DNA from: Burkholderia catarinensis | Lineage (GTDB): Bacteria > Pseudomonadota > Gammaproteobacteria > Burkholderiales > Burkholderiaceae | NCBI RefSeq assembly: GCF_001883705.2 | Contig: NZ_MDEQ02000003.1 | Coordinates: 310,001-374,000, forward strand | Length of the DNA stretch: 64,000 nucleotides | Direction of reading: 5' to 3' | Shown here: piece by piece, positions 1-8,044 of the stretch | Position numbering within the stretch: position 1 is the stretch's first letter | Layout: each line of letters starts with the position of its first letter | Translations under genes and position numbers: made by a program | Notes under the pieces: model-generated | Database searches by the model: none | What the model was told of the DNA's origin: nothing | The model's input: only the letters and a program-made list of their open reading frames with translations

Positions 1-1
1 G

Positions 2-2383
2 CCGTCGCTGTTCGCGCTGTACGTGGTCGTGCTCATCCCGTTCACGCCGGGCATCGGCGACATCCGCAAGGCGCGCGTCGACCAGCCTGCGCAGGTGCTG
101 TCCGCCGACGGCAAGCTGCTGGCCGAATTCAAGCCGTCGAACCGCGAGTGGGTGCCGCTCAAGCAGATCTCGCCGCACATGGTCGACGCACTGATCGCGA
201 CCGAGGATCACCGCTTCTACGAGCACCACGGCCTCGACTGGAAGCGCACGGCGTCGGCCGCGCTCCATACGTTCTCGGGCGAGCGCCAGGGCGGCTCGAC
301 GATCACGCAGCAGCTCGCGCGTAACCTGTATCCGGATGAAATCGGCCGCGCGCCGACGCTCACCCGCAAGCTGAAGGAGGCGATCACCGCGCTGAAGATC
401 GAGGCCGTCTACAGCAAGGACCAGATCCTCGAGACCTACCTGAACACGGTGCCGTTCCTGTACAACGCGTACGGCGTCGAGATGGCCGCGCGCACCTATT
501 TCGACAAGTCGGCCGACGAGCTCGACGTGCTCGACAGCGCGACGCTCGTCGGGATGCTGAAGGGCAACAGTTACTACAACCCGGTGCTGAATCCCGAGCG
601 TGCACTGCAGCGGCGCAACACGGTGCTGGGCCAGATGGTGAAGTACGGCAAGCTGTCGCCGGCGCAGTTCGCGCAATGGCAGCGCCGGCCGCTGCGCGTC
701 GATTTCGAGCGGCAGAAGGAGCCGCCGGGGCCGGCGCCGCATTTTGCGCAGCAGTTGCGCAAATGGCTGATCGCGTGGGCCGACCGCAACGACTACAACA
801 TCTATTCGGACGGGCTGATCGTGCGTACGACGATCGACTCCCGGCTGCAGCAGATGGCGGCGCAGGCGCTCACGCTGCAGGGCAATCAGCTGCAGGGCAT
901 CGCGAACAACGCATGGAGCGGCCGCGACGGCTGCGGCACCGACAACGAGGTGTTCCGTACCTTCATGCGCGAGTCGCCCGAGTACAAGGCCGCGCAGGAC
1001 GCCGGCAAGGACGACGCGGCCGCGATGAAGATGCTCGCGGCCGACCGCGGCTTCATGCGCGCGCTGTGCAAGACGAAGACCGACGTGCAGGCCGGCTTCC
1101 TCGCGATCGATCCGCGCGACGGGCAGATTCGCGCATGGGTCGGCAGCCGCGACTTTACCAGCGAGCCGTTCGATCACGTCGCGCAGGCGCGGCGCCAGCC
1201 GGGCTCGACGTTCAAGCCGTTCGTCTATGGCGTCGCGTTCGCGGGCGGGATGAAGCCGGACGACACGTTCATCGACCAGCCGGTCGAGATTCCGTTGAAG
1301 GGCGGCGAGATCTGGCGGCCGAACGACGACGCGCCGCCTACCGGCAAGCCGATGACGCTGCGCGATGCGGTCGCGCTGTCGCGCAACCGGATCACCGCGC
1401 AGGTGATGGAGAAGGTCGGGCCGGCGGCCGTCGCACGGCTTGCGCGCGACATGGGCGTGCGCGAAAGCCCGCTCGAACGCGTGCCGTCGCTTGCGCTCGG
1501 CACGAGCCCGGTCACGCTGAAGGAGATGGTCGCGTCGTACGCGACGATCGCGAACGGCGGGCTGTATGTCGAACCGCAGATGGTGACGCGCATCGAGAAC
1601 CGCCAGGGCGACGTGCTCGCCGAATACGCGCCGGCGCCGCCCGAGCGCGCGCTCGACGCCGAAACCGACAAGACGCTGCTCGGCGTGATGCGCGATGTCG
1701 TGACGCGCGGCACCGGCGGCAGCATCCGCACGCGCTTCGGGATCCGCGGCGACGTGGCCGGCAAGACGGGCACCACGCAGGACAATGCGGACGGCTGGTT
1801 CATCCTGATGCAGCCCGGTCTCGTCGCCGGTGCGTGGGTCGGTTTCGACGACGGCCGCGTGACGCTGCGCAGCGATTACTGGGGGCAGGGCGCGCACAGT
1901 GCGCTGCCGATCGTCGGCGATTTCTTCCAGCGCGCGCAGCGTGCCCGGATCGTCGATACGAAGGCGAAATTCGATACCGAGCCTTCGCCCGGCTGGTTCG
2001 CGTCGCTGAGCGAGCGCGTGACGGACCTGTTCGACATGTGGTTCGGGCCGGAGCCGAAAAAAGCGCCGGCGTCCGTCAGGACGCCGCGTGTGGAGCGTCC
2101 GCCCGAGGCCGATGAAGAAGCGGCCTCGGCCGCTTCGGCCGCATCCGCACCCGAAGCGGCGTCCGGCGGTATCGTCGAGGAATGGATCCCGGCGTCCGAG
2201 GTGGCCGCGTCGGCCGCTGCGCTGTCGGCAGGCGCATCGCAACCGCAACCGCAGACCACGCAGCCGGCGGCGGGTGCAAGTGCGACGAACGGAAACAGCG
2301 CGGGCATCGGCGCCGCACCCTCCGCCATGCCGGCCCAGCCGCCCGAGCCGGCCGCTCCCGACGCGACCGGCGCTTCGCAGTAA
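2..2383 (+). CDS. Class A penicillin-binding protein (PBP1A type), 5' end outside window
   Basis: Bifunctional peptidoglycan glycosyltransferase/transpeptidase anchored in the inner membrane. The frame is open to the window edge, so the true start lies upstream; the first visible start is GTG at 23, and the residues before it (PSLFALYVVLIPF) look like the end of the membrane anchor. Counting from 23, the GT51 domain has the catalytic Glu61 in ATEDHRFYEHHG and the GGSTITQQLARN motif near 92-103. The transpeptidase domain shows the active-site serine in GSTFKPF (about 394), SRN (about 452) and KTGTT (about 582). The last 100 residues are an Ala/Pro/Ser-rich tail, as is common in Burkholderia PBPs. 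The PilZ gene starts 80 bases downstream. Confidence 0.93.
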   Translation, partial: PSLFALYVVVLIPFTPGIGDIRKARVDQPAQVLSADGKLLAEFKPSNREWVPLKQISPHMVDALIATEDHRFYEHHGLDWKRTASAALHTFSGERQGGSTITQQLARNLYPDEIGRAPTLTRKLKEAITALKIEAVYSKDQILETYLNTVPFLYNAYGVEMAARTYFDKSADELDVLDSATLVGMLKGNSYYNPVLNPERALQRRNTVLGQMVKYGKLSPAQFAQWQRRPLRVDFERQKEPPGPAPHFAQQLRKWLIAWADRNDYNIYSDGLIVRTTIDSRLQQMAAQALTLQGNQLQGIANNAWSGRDGCGTDNEVFRTFMRESPEYKAAQDAGKDDAAAMKMLAADRGFMRALCKTKTDVQAGFLAIDPRDGQIRAWVGSRDFTSEPFDHVAQARRQPGSTFKPFVYGVAFAGGMKPDDTFIDQPVEIPLKGGEIWRPNDDAPPTGKPMTLRDAVALSRNRITAQVMEKVGPAAVARLARDMGVRESPLERVPSLALGTSPVTLKEMVASYATIANGGLYVEPQMVTRIENRQGDVLAEYAPAPPERALDAETDKTLLGVMRDVVTRGTGGSIRTRFGIRGDVAGKTGTTQDNADGWFILMQPGLVAGAWVGFDDGRVTLRSDYWGQGAHSALPIVGDFFQRAQRARIVDTKAKFDTEPSPGWFASLSERVTDLFDMWFGPEPKKAPASVRTPRVERPPEADEEAASAASAASAPEAASGGIVEEWIPASEVAASAAALSAGASQPQPQTTQPAAGASATNGNSAGIGAAPSAMPAQPPEPAAPDATGASQ

Positions 2384-2462
2384 CGGAGCCGTTCAGATTT
2401 CGCGCGATGCTGCCGTAATCAAGTTGTCACGACAGCCCGCGCGGTCGTTCCGCGCCACTCCG

Positions 2463-3338
2463 ATGCGGCTTCCAACCGACTACGTCGCGCTCACGCGCGA
2501 CGACATCTGCGCCGGCGTCCCGCTCGGCTTCGATCTCTACGATGCCGACGGTGCCGCGCTGCTGCCGGCCGGCACGACACTGCGCGATGCCGCGCAGCAT
2601 GCCTTCCTGTTCGACCATTTCCGGCCTGTACGCCCGCGCGACGACGCTGAAGCCGATCCGCACGTGCATGGCGCGGTGCCGCCCGCCACGCGCATGGGAT
2701 TGTCGGCGGGCGCGTCGATCGGCATCCGCCGCCGGGTCGGCACGGCACGCGGGTTGCAACGCTGCCGGCTGATCGGCGTCGCCGCGTCGGGGGCGCTGTT
2801 CCTCGAGCCGCAGGCGGGGGCCGGGCTTGACTTCGCTCGCGGCGACGACGTCGAAGCCGTAGCGATCGGCCGTGCCGCGGTGTCGCGTTTCGGCGCGACG
2901 GTCGAGTCGGTGCAGGCGTCGGGCGCCGCGCCGTTCATGATCCTGTCGCCGCCCGGCTTCGTCGACCGGCTGCGCACGCGCGCGGAGCCGCGCGTGCCGG
3001 TGCGGATCGCGGCCTGCTGCACGGGCGGGGCGGAGGGCCTGGAACGCATCGGGATGGTGCACGACATCAGCCTGAGCGGGCTGTCGATTGCCGTCGACCG
3101 GCCGATCGCCGCAGCCGGCGAGCCGTTGCGCGTGCTGCTCCCGTACACGGCGGGCGACCGCGTCGAGCTGCTGGCGCTCGACGGCACGGTGCGGGCCGTG
3201 CATGCCGATCCGGCGGCGCTCGCGCTGACGCTTCATCACGCCGCGTTCGGCGAAACCGGCGCCGACGACCTGGTCCGCCTCAAGGCGCTGCTGTTCGACA
3301 GGCTGATGGTGTTGGCGGATACCGATTACCGGCGCTGA
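2463..3338 (+). CDS. PilZ-domain (cyclic-di-GMP binding) protein
   Basis: About 291 residues. The N-terminal part (GVPLGFDLYDADGAALLPAGTTL) resembles the YcgR-N-like partner domain. The C-terminal half carries a PilZ signature: a basic RxxxR-type stretch (RTRAEPRVPVRI) followed by HDISLSGLSI, corresponding to D/NxSxxG. PilZ proteins of this layout act as cyclic-di-GMP effectors controlling motility or exopolysaccharide. The ATG at 2463 was chosen because family-like sequence begins there; the frame extends further upstream but overlaps the PBP gene and is Arg/Pro-rich shadow. No clear Shine-Dalgarno is seen, so the start is uncertain. Confidence 0.8.
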   Translation: MRLPTDYVALTRDDICAGVPLGFDLYDADGAALLPAGTTLRDAAQHAFLFDHFRPVRPRDDAEADPHVHGAVPPATRMGLSAGASIGIRRRVGTARGLQRCRLIGVAASGALFLEPQAGAGLDFARGDDVEAVAIGRAAVSRFGATVESVQASGAAPFMILSPPGFVDRLRTRAEPRVPVRIAACCTGGAEGLERIGMVHDISLSGLSIAVDRPIAAAGEPLRVLLPYTAGDRVELLALDGTVRAVHADPAALALTLHHAAFGETGADDLVRLKALLFDRLMVLADTDYRR

Positions 3339-3468
3339 TGCGCGGCCGGGGCGCGCTCGATGCCGTGTCGAGGTATTCGGTGCGCGAACGCCGATAATCA
3401 TCTGATGAATCGGCAGAATCCGCTGCAATTGTACGGTTTCCGTCAACAGTGAATTTGCGATTTAAGTA

Positions 3469-3497
3469 TTTACCCTGATAGTCGAGCCTCCTAGACT
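3469..3497 (+). promoter_or_regulatory. Candidate sigma-70 promoter for the DUF4148 gene
   Basis: TTTACC (3469-3474) and TAGACT (3492-3497) are separated by 17 bases in an AT-richer stretch about 65 bases before the start codon. Each hexamer matches the consensus at four of six positions. Inference only. Confidence 0.4.
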
Positions 3498-3562
3498 TCT
3501 ACTCATGCGCAACGACCCCGAGTCCGAAGCGCCTGACAAAACAATCCTGGAGGTAACGCATC

Positions 3563-3895
3563 ATGAAATCGCTGATCAAGGCAGTTGCACTGGCCGCCCT
3601 GGTGGCCGCACCGGTCGTCTCGTTCGCCCAATCGAACCAGCAGCCGCTGACGCGCGCGCAAGTGCGCGCCGAACTGGTCCAGCTCGAAAAGGCCGGCTAC
3701 AACCCGAACGACTGGGTGAACTACCCGGAAAACATCCAGGCCGCGCAGGCCAAGATCGCCGCCGCGCAGAACACCGGTGCGCAAGCTGACGCAACGGGCT
3801 ACGGCGCGAACGCCGCCGCCACGTCGCAGTCGGGCCAGCGCGTGGTCGCGCCGGCTGCCGCAGCCGATCGTTCGTCGGTGTACTTCGGTCACTAA
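3563..3895 (+). CDS. Small periplasmic DUF4148 protein
   Basis: 110 residues. A Sec signal peptide (MKSLIKAVALAALVAAPVVSFA, cut before QSNQQ) is followed by the DUF4148 core LTRAQVRAELVQLEKAGYNP and an Ala-rich tail. The function of the family is unknown; it is strongly expanded in Burkholderia and is exported. A strong ribosome binding site (CTGGAGGT) lies 9 bases before the ATG, and a rho-independent terminator follows, so this is a single-gene transcript. The sequence ends in SSVYFGH, similar to paralogues I recall from this genus. Confidence 0.9.
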   Translation: MKSLIKAVALAALVAAPVVSFAQSNQQPLTRAQVRAELVQLEKAGYNPNDWVNYPENIQAAQAKIAAAQNTGAQADATGYGANAAATSQSGQRVVAPAAAADRSSVYFGH

Positions 3896-3938
3896 GCCGG
3901 CGGGCACTCGCGAGGGTGTCCGTTTCGCCGCTTCCCCG

Positions 3939-3972
3939 AAACCCGTGTGCGGCGTCCGTGCACGGGTTTTTC
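3939..3972 (+). terminator. Rho-independent terminator after DUF4148 gene
   Basis: AAACCCGTG (3939-3947) pairs with CACGGGTTT (3961-3969) and runs into a T-rich stretch (GGGTTTTTCATTT). It separates the DUF4148 gene from the convergent minus-strand transporter gene. Confidence 0.8.
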
Positions 3973-4021
3973 ATTTCCTGGCGCTTGAGTGGGCAGAGGT
4001 GCGCCCGGCGGCCGAGGCGCG

Positions 4022-4927
4022 TTACGGTCCGGCGCCCGCCGTGCGGGCACGGCTCGCGAGCACGGCCGCGACACCGCCGAGGATCGCGGCCGACGCGAGC
4101 GCGAGCCGCCAGGTCGGCTGTTCCGACAAAAGCAGCACGGCGCCGCACGCGGCGATCGGCGGCACGGACAACTGGACCGCCGCGGCACGCATCGCCGTCA
4201 GGTGCCGCAACGCGGCATACCAGATCACGTAGCCGATGCCCGACGTCAGTGCGCCGGACAGCACGGCGAGCGCGACACCGGCCGGCGTCAGGTGAATGCG
4301 GGCGGCGAGCGCGACGCTCAACGCGAGCGCCAGCGGCGCGGCCCGCAGGAAGTTGCCGGCGGTCGCGGCGACCGGATCGGCCGGACGACGTCCCCGTACC
4401 GAGTAGATTCCCCACGCGACGCCGGCGGCCGTCATCAGCGCGGCACCGGTCGGCGTCGGCGCGGCCAGCCCCGGTGATACCAGATACAGCAGCCCGCCTG
4501 ACGCGGCGCCGAAGCCGGCCCAGCCCGCGGGGGCGAACCGTTCGCCGGCGCGCCATCCTGCAGCGAACATCGTCAGCTGCACCGCGCCGAACAGAATCAG
4601 CGCGCCAGTGGCGGCGCTGACGGTCAGGTACGCGAACGAGAAGCACACGACATACGCGAACAGCATCGCCGCCGCAGGCCAGTCCGCAGGCGGAGCAGGC
4701 CGTCGCGTACCCGCGCGTGCGACGATCGCGAGCATCAGCGCGCCGGACACGAGACGCAGGCTGCCGAAACTGGCCGCGTCGATTCGACCGCCCTGCAGGG
4801 CAAGCCGGCACAGCAGCGAATTCGATGCAAATGCAAGCATCGCGACCGACGTCAGCACGACGACGCGCACGCCCGGCCGCACGTGCGATGCGAATGCAGA
4901 GGCGGGCGGGCGCATCGCGGGCCTCAT
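4022..4927 (-). CDS. EamA/DMT-superfamily transporter
   Basis: 301-residue integral membrane protein with about ten hydrophobic segments in two repeated EamA halves (for example VVVLTSVAMLAFASNSLLCRLAL and later VALAVLSGALTSGIGYVIWYAAL, with the typical G-Y-xx-W-Y motif). Members export amino acids or other metabolites; the substrate cannot be read from sequence. The chosen ATG at 4927 overlaps the stop of the upstream DUF2182 gene (ATGA), implying translational coupling; a second ATG at 4915 is possible. It is the last gene of a three-gene minus-strand operon. Confidence 0.85.
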   Translation of the reverse strand: MRPAMRPPASAFASHVRPGVRVVVLTSVAMLAFASNSLLCRLALQGGRIDAASFGSLRLVSGALMLAIVARAGTRRPAPPADWPAAAMLFAYVVCFSFAYLTVSAATGALILFGAVQLTMFAAGWRAGERFAPAGWAGFGAASGGLLYLVSPGLAAPTPTGAALMTAAGVAWGIYSVRGRRPADPVAATAGNFLRAAPLALALSVALAARIHLTPAGVALAVLSGALTSGIGYVIWYAALRHLTAMRAAAVQLSVPPIAACGAVLLLSEQPTWRLALASAAILGGVAAVLASRARTAGAGP

Positions 4928-5712
4928 GCGTGGCCGGCGACGATCAGCACGGCCGCACCGAACAGTGCGGCGCCGAGCGGCGCGGTGAGTTGCCGTCCCC
5001 ACACGGCGTTCTTTTCGATGGCCATCAGCGCGGCGAGCCCCAGCATCCAGCCGAGACTGCCGGCGCCGACGACGAACATCAGCAGCATCAGCGCCCAGCA
5101 GCACCCGACGCAGAAGAGCCCGTGACTCGCGCCCAGCGCAAACGCGTGCCTCATCGGCGTGCGGCCGCGCCAACGGCTGATCACGAACCCGAAGGGCGTG
5201 CGGCAACGGTCGAGACAGCTCGCCTTCAGCCCGCTGAACTGAAACGCGCCGGCGAGCGCGAATACGCCGGCGCCGATCAGCCAGCCGCGCCACGCAAGCG
5301 CCGGCACGCGCGCGACGCCCGCCAGCAGCAGCCCGTGCAGGCCGTGCGCGACGAGGCCGAAACCGCTCCATGCAGCCACGTAGCCGAGGCCGACGAGCGC
5401 GAGCAGCCACGCCCGGTCCGGGCGGCCCGACACGACGCGCGCAAACGCGTCGAACAGCGAGAGCGTCGTCGGCAGCATCATCGCGAGGATCATCAGCGTC
5501 CAGCCGGCCGCGTCGAACGCGGCCGGCAGCCACAACGCGCCGCCCGGCAGCGCGCGGCAAAGCGTGCTGAACGGCAAGGACGACGCGTCGTCGCCGTGGA
5601 CGAGATAGCGTCCGTACGGGCTGCGCGTCCACGCCCACAGCGTGATCCACGCAAACCCGACGAGACTCGCCAGCACGAGTGGAAACAGGCGCCGGTGCAG
5701 CCGTGCGGCCAT
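4924..5712 (-). CDS. DUF2182 predicted metal-binding membrane protein
   Basis: 262 residues with about seven hydrophobic segments. The conserved core is CRTPFGFVISRWRG followed by HAFALGASHGLFCVGCCWALM. The histidine and paired cysteines in membrane segments underlie the usual predicted metal-binding label of the family; no reaction is known. It starts 23 bases after the DUF1326 gene and overlaps the EamA gene by four bases. In my recollection DUF2182 and DUF1326 are frequent neighbours, suggesting a joint function. The start at 5712 (MAARLHRR) gives a normal basic N-terminus before the first membrane segment. Confidence 0.85.
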   Translation of the reverse strand: MAARLHRRLFPLVLASLVGFAWITLWAWTRSPYGRYLVHGDDASSLPFSTLCRALPGGALWLPAAFDAAGWTLMILAMMLPTTLSLFDAFARVVSGRPDRAWLLALVGLGYVAAWSGFGLVAHGLHGLLLAGVARVPALAWRGWLIGAGVFALAGAFQFSGLKASCLDRCRTPFGFVISRWRGRTPMRHAFALGASHGLFCVGCCWALMLLMFVVGAGSLGWMLGLAALMAIEKNAVWGRQLTAPLGAALFGAAVLIVAGHA

Positions 5713-5735
5713 GGTCGTTGACGCGCGATCGCGAT

Positions 5736-6338
5736 TCACGCGTCGAACAGGAACGTGCTCTGCAGCGCGTTGTGATTCTTCAGATCGACGTCGATGCCGA
5801 TCGCCGCGTTCTTCGACCGATAGACGGGCGCCTTGCCGACGAACACGGGCGCGCCGGGCACCGTCGAGAACACGGTGTCGGTCAGCGTCGTCTGCGCGCC
5901 GCTCGGACCGAGATAGGGCTCGAGTTCCGCGTGGTAGTCGGTGCCGATCGACAGCGTGCCGCGGGCGCCGACGACATCGAACGTGATGGGGGCGCGCTCG
6001 ATCGACACGACCTTGCCGATCAGTTTCGCGAGCTCGGCGATCGGGCCGCCGGCCTGGCCCGTATAGACCTTGAGCAGCGCCTGCTCCTGCGCGTCGGACG
6101 CCGTGTCGCTGACGTAGATCGCGGCCGTCCAGTTGCCTTGCAGGATGTTGCCCGGCACGCGGCACACCGCGGCGATCGTGTTGCCGCCGACGTCGACGCC
6201 GTCGACGGTGCCCTTGTCGACATGCCAGGCGACGATGGTGTCGCAGACGCCGAAATCCGGATCCTCGCCGATCCAGCACGGGCACAGGACGCGACAGTTG
6301 CAGACCTCGAGCAGACGGCCTTCCAGGTGATAGCTCAT
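5736..6338 (-). CDS. DUF1326 domain protein
   Basis: 200-residue soluble protein starting MSYHLEGRLLEVCNCRVLCPCWIGEDPDFGVC. The Cys-x-Cys...Cys-x-Cys cluster at the N-terminus is the family hallmark and could bind a metal. The rest is predicted beta-rich. A strong ribosome binding site (TTGGAGGG) precedes the ATG at 6338. First gene of the DUF1326-DUF2182-EamA operon; the tight spacing suggests the three act together, perhaps in metal handling (inference). Confidence 0.87.
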   Translation of the reverse strand: MSYHLEGRLLEVCNCRVLCPCWIGEDPDFGVCDTIVAWHVDKGTVDGVDVGGNTIAAVCRVPGNILQGNWTAAIYVSDTASDAQEQALLKVYTGQAGGPIAELAKLIGKVVSIERAPITFDVVGARGTLSIGTDYHAELEPYLGPSGAQTTLTDTVFSTVPGAPVFVGKAPVYRSKNAAIGIDVDLKNHNALQSTFLFDA

Positions 6339-6666
6339 GATGCCCTCCAAGGTGAGCGACGGCGCTTGCGCGTTGTGCTGGGCGGAGGAAACCGGCTGAC
6401 GAGACGTCACGCCCGATCGGCGTCGCGAACGCGAAATGCGCTGAGGAATGCGGCGGAAGCGAAGGCGGGATGGGTGCGATAGCGCGAGCCTGAAACGGCG
6501 TATCGATTTTTCAGTGTAGGCGTGCGGAGCCGATATGCAAGACGCCGGCTGACAACCGTTCGTGCGTGCGCTAGCATCGCGGACGGTGTCGCCGCGCACC
6601 GAGGCGCGGCCGGGCAATCGGCCCGGCACCGGGTTCCACAACTTCAACGAACAACAAGGAGCATCC
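6339..6666. other. Intergenic region between divergent DUF1326 and LprI-like genes
   Basis: About 330 bases that must hold two divergent promoters. A short AT-richer stretch lies near 6500-6540. I see no convincing operator, hairpin or small gene. Confidence 0.5.
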
Positions 6667-7071
6667 ATGCGTGTCTTGACCGGTCTGCTGTGCTCGCTGA
6701 CGCTGGCGGCGAACGTCGCCCATGCGCAGGCGAATTGTGCGGACGCGACAGATCAGGCGGCGATGGCGGCATGTGCCGATCGCGCGTACAAGAAATCCGA
6801 CGGGGAGCTGAACCGGACCTACCAGGCCGTCACCGCACGCCTGCGCGATGCGCGGCCGCTTGCCGACAAACTCGTGAATACGCAGCGCGCGTGGATCGCC
6901 TACCGCGATGCCGAATGCAACTTCTCCAGCGCGAACGCCGAGGGCGGCAGCGCGTATCCGATGGTCGTGTCGACCTGCCTCGACGATCTGACCAAAGTGC
7001 GCACCGAAACGCTGAAGGGCTATCTGTCCTGCGAGGAAGGCGATCTCGCGTGCCCGGTGCCCGCCAAGTAA
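6667..7071 (+). CDS. LprI-like (DUF1311) periplasmic protein
   Basis: 134 residues. Signal peptide MRVLTGLLCSLTLAANVAHAQA, then the DUF1311/LprI N-terminal pattern: C-x-A-T/DQAAMAACADRAYKKSDGELNRTYQAV and a later LVNTQRAWIAYRDAECNF. Four cysteines could form two disulphides. The family is named after a mycobacterial lysozyme inhibitor; many members are uncharacterised, so inhibitor function is inference. The ribosome binding site AACAAGGAG precedes the ATG. The palindromic element begins about 40 bases downstream. Confidence 0.87.
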   Translation: MRVLTGLLCSLTLAANVAHAQANCADATDQAAMAACADRAYKKSDGELNRTYQAVTARLRDARPLADKLVNTQRAWIAYRDAECNFSSANAEGGSAYPMVVSTCLDDLTKVRTETLKGYLSCEEGDLACPVPAK

Positions 7072-7111
7072 AAGCCGGGTACTGCGCGGCCGGCAACGTC
7101 GCCATCCGCTG

Positions 7112-7400
7112 CTAGGGTCTGTTTACCTATGGAACGCACATGCGTTGCCACGAGAACGGCCGCTCGCGAGGCGCGTGACGCCGCGAATACTGACGTATTC
7201 GCAAGGAGCGCAACGCGGCGAGCGGCCGTTCTCGTGGCAACCCCAAATTAAAGAATTCATTCCACGGGAATGCCCGAAATCGCCCGTATGGCGGCGTCGT
7301 TCGTCGCTTGTTTGGCTCGGCCAAACGGCGCTCCTCACTTCTTGCCCTACGAGCGATTTCGGGCATTCGCATGTGCGTTCCATAGGTAAACAGACCCTAG
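7112..7400. mobile_element. MITE-like nested palindromic element
   Basis: The ends 7112-7144 and 7368-7400 are perfect 33-bp inverted repeats (outermost CTAGGGTCTGTTTAC). Inside are two further inverted repeats: 24 bp (7144-7167 with 7218-7241), containing the small hairpin GCGAATAC-TGAC-GTATTCGC (7183-7202), and 15 bp (7269-7283 with 7353-7367), containing TTTGGC-TCG-GCCAAA (7311-7325). The element could extrude as a three-way cruciform. Terminal GGGTC/GACCC flanked by TA on both sides would fit a TA target duplication as in some IS5-family (IS427-type) elements; this is inference. The right end supplies the TAG stop of the neighbouring response regulator. It encodes no transposase. Confidence 0.85.
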
Positions 7401-8044
7401 ACGTCGTCCGTTTCGTCGAGCAGCTTGTGTCGCATCGCGTAACGCACCAGCGCCGCTTCGTGCGGCATCTGCATCTTTTCGAGGATGCGCGTCTTGTAGG
7501 TGCTGACCGTCTTCGCGCTCACGCACAGCGCGTTCGCGATTTCGGTCAGCGTCTGGCCGGCGGCGATCCGCCGGAACACGTCGAATTCGCGGTCGGACAG
7601 CCGCTGGTGCGGCAGCGTCTCGGCCGGCTCGTTCAGGCTCTGCGCAAACTGCTCGGCCATCGCGAGGCTCACGTAGACGCCGCCCGACGCCACCTTCGTG
7701 ACCGCGCCGACCAGCTCGGCGCTCGCGCTTTCCTTCGTCAGATAGCCCGACGCGCCCGCGCGGAACGCACGCACCGCGTATTGCTGCTCCGCGTGCATCG
7801 TCAGCACGAGTACGCGCAGCGCGGGCTTCTCGTCCTTGATCTGCTTGATCAGTTCGACGCCGTTGCGGCCCGGCATCGACAGGTCGAGCACGAGCACCTG
7901 CGCGGGCGTGGCGCGCACGAGCGCGATCGTCGACGGGCCGTCGCAGGCTTCGCCGGCCACCTCGAATCCGGTGGCGTTCTGGAGGATGTGCCGCAGACCG
8001 TCGCGTACGAGCGTATGGTCGTCGGCGATGAGCACCTTGATCAT
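7397..8044 (-). CDS. NarL/FixJ-type response regulator
   Basis: 215 residues. The receiver domain shows D8-D9, phospho-acceptor D54 (VLVLDLSMPGRNG), T82 and K104. The C-terminal LuxR-type helix-turn-helix is LSDREFDVFRRIAAGQTLTEIANALCVSAKTV (about 149-180). The start overlaps the stop of the kinase gene (ATGA), so the two are translationally coupled and form a cognate pair. Its stop codon lies inside the terminal repeat of the palindromic element, so the last residue or two may have been changed by that insertion. The receiver aligns well with NarL-group regulators of oxygen and nitrogen stress responses. Confidence 0.93.
   Translation of the reverse strand: MIKVLIADDHTLVRDGLRHILQNATGFEVAGEACDGPSTIALVRATPAQVLVLDLSMPGRNGVELIKQIKDEKPALRVLVLTMHAEQQYAVRAFRAGASGYLTKESASAELVGAVTKVASGGVYVSLAMAEQFAQSLNEPAETLPHQRLSDREFDVFRRIAAGQTLTEIANALCVSAKTVSTYKTRILEKMQMPHEAALVRYAMRHKLLDETDDV

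Noticed and set aside
7123..7383. An 86-codon frame inside the palindromic element
   Set aside because: It arises from the inverted repeats themselves, has no ribosome binding site and no protein-like composition.
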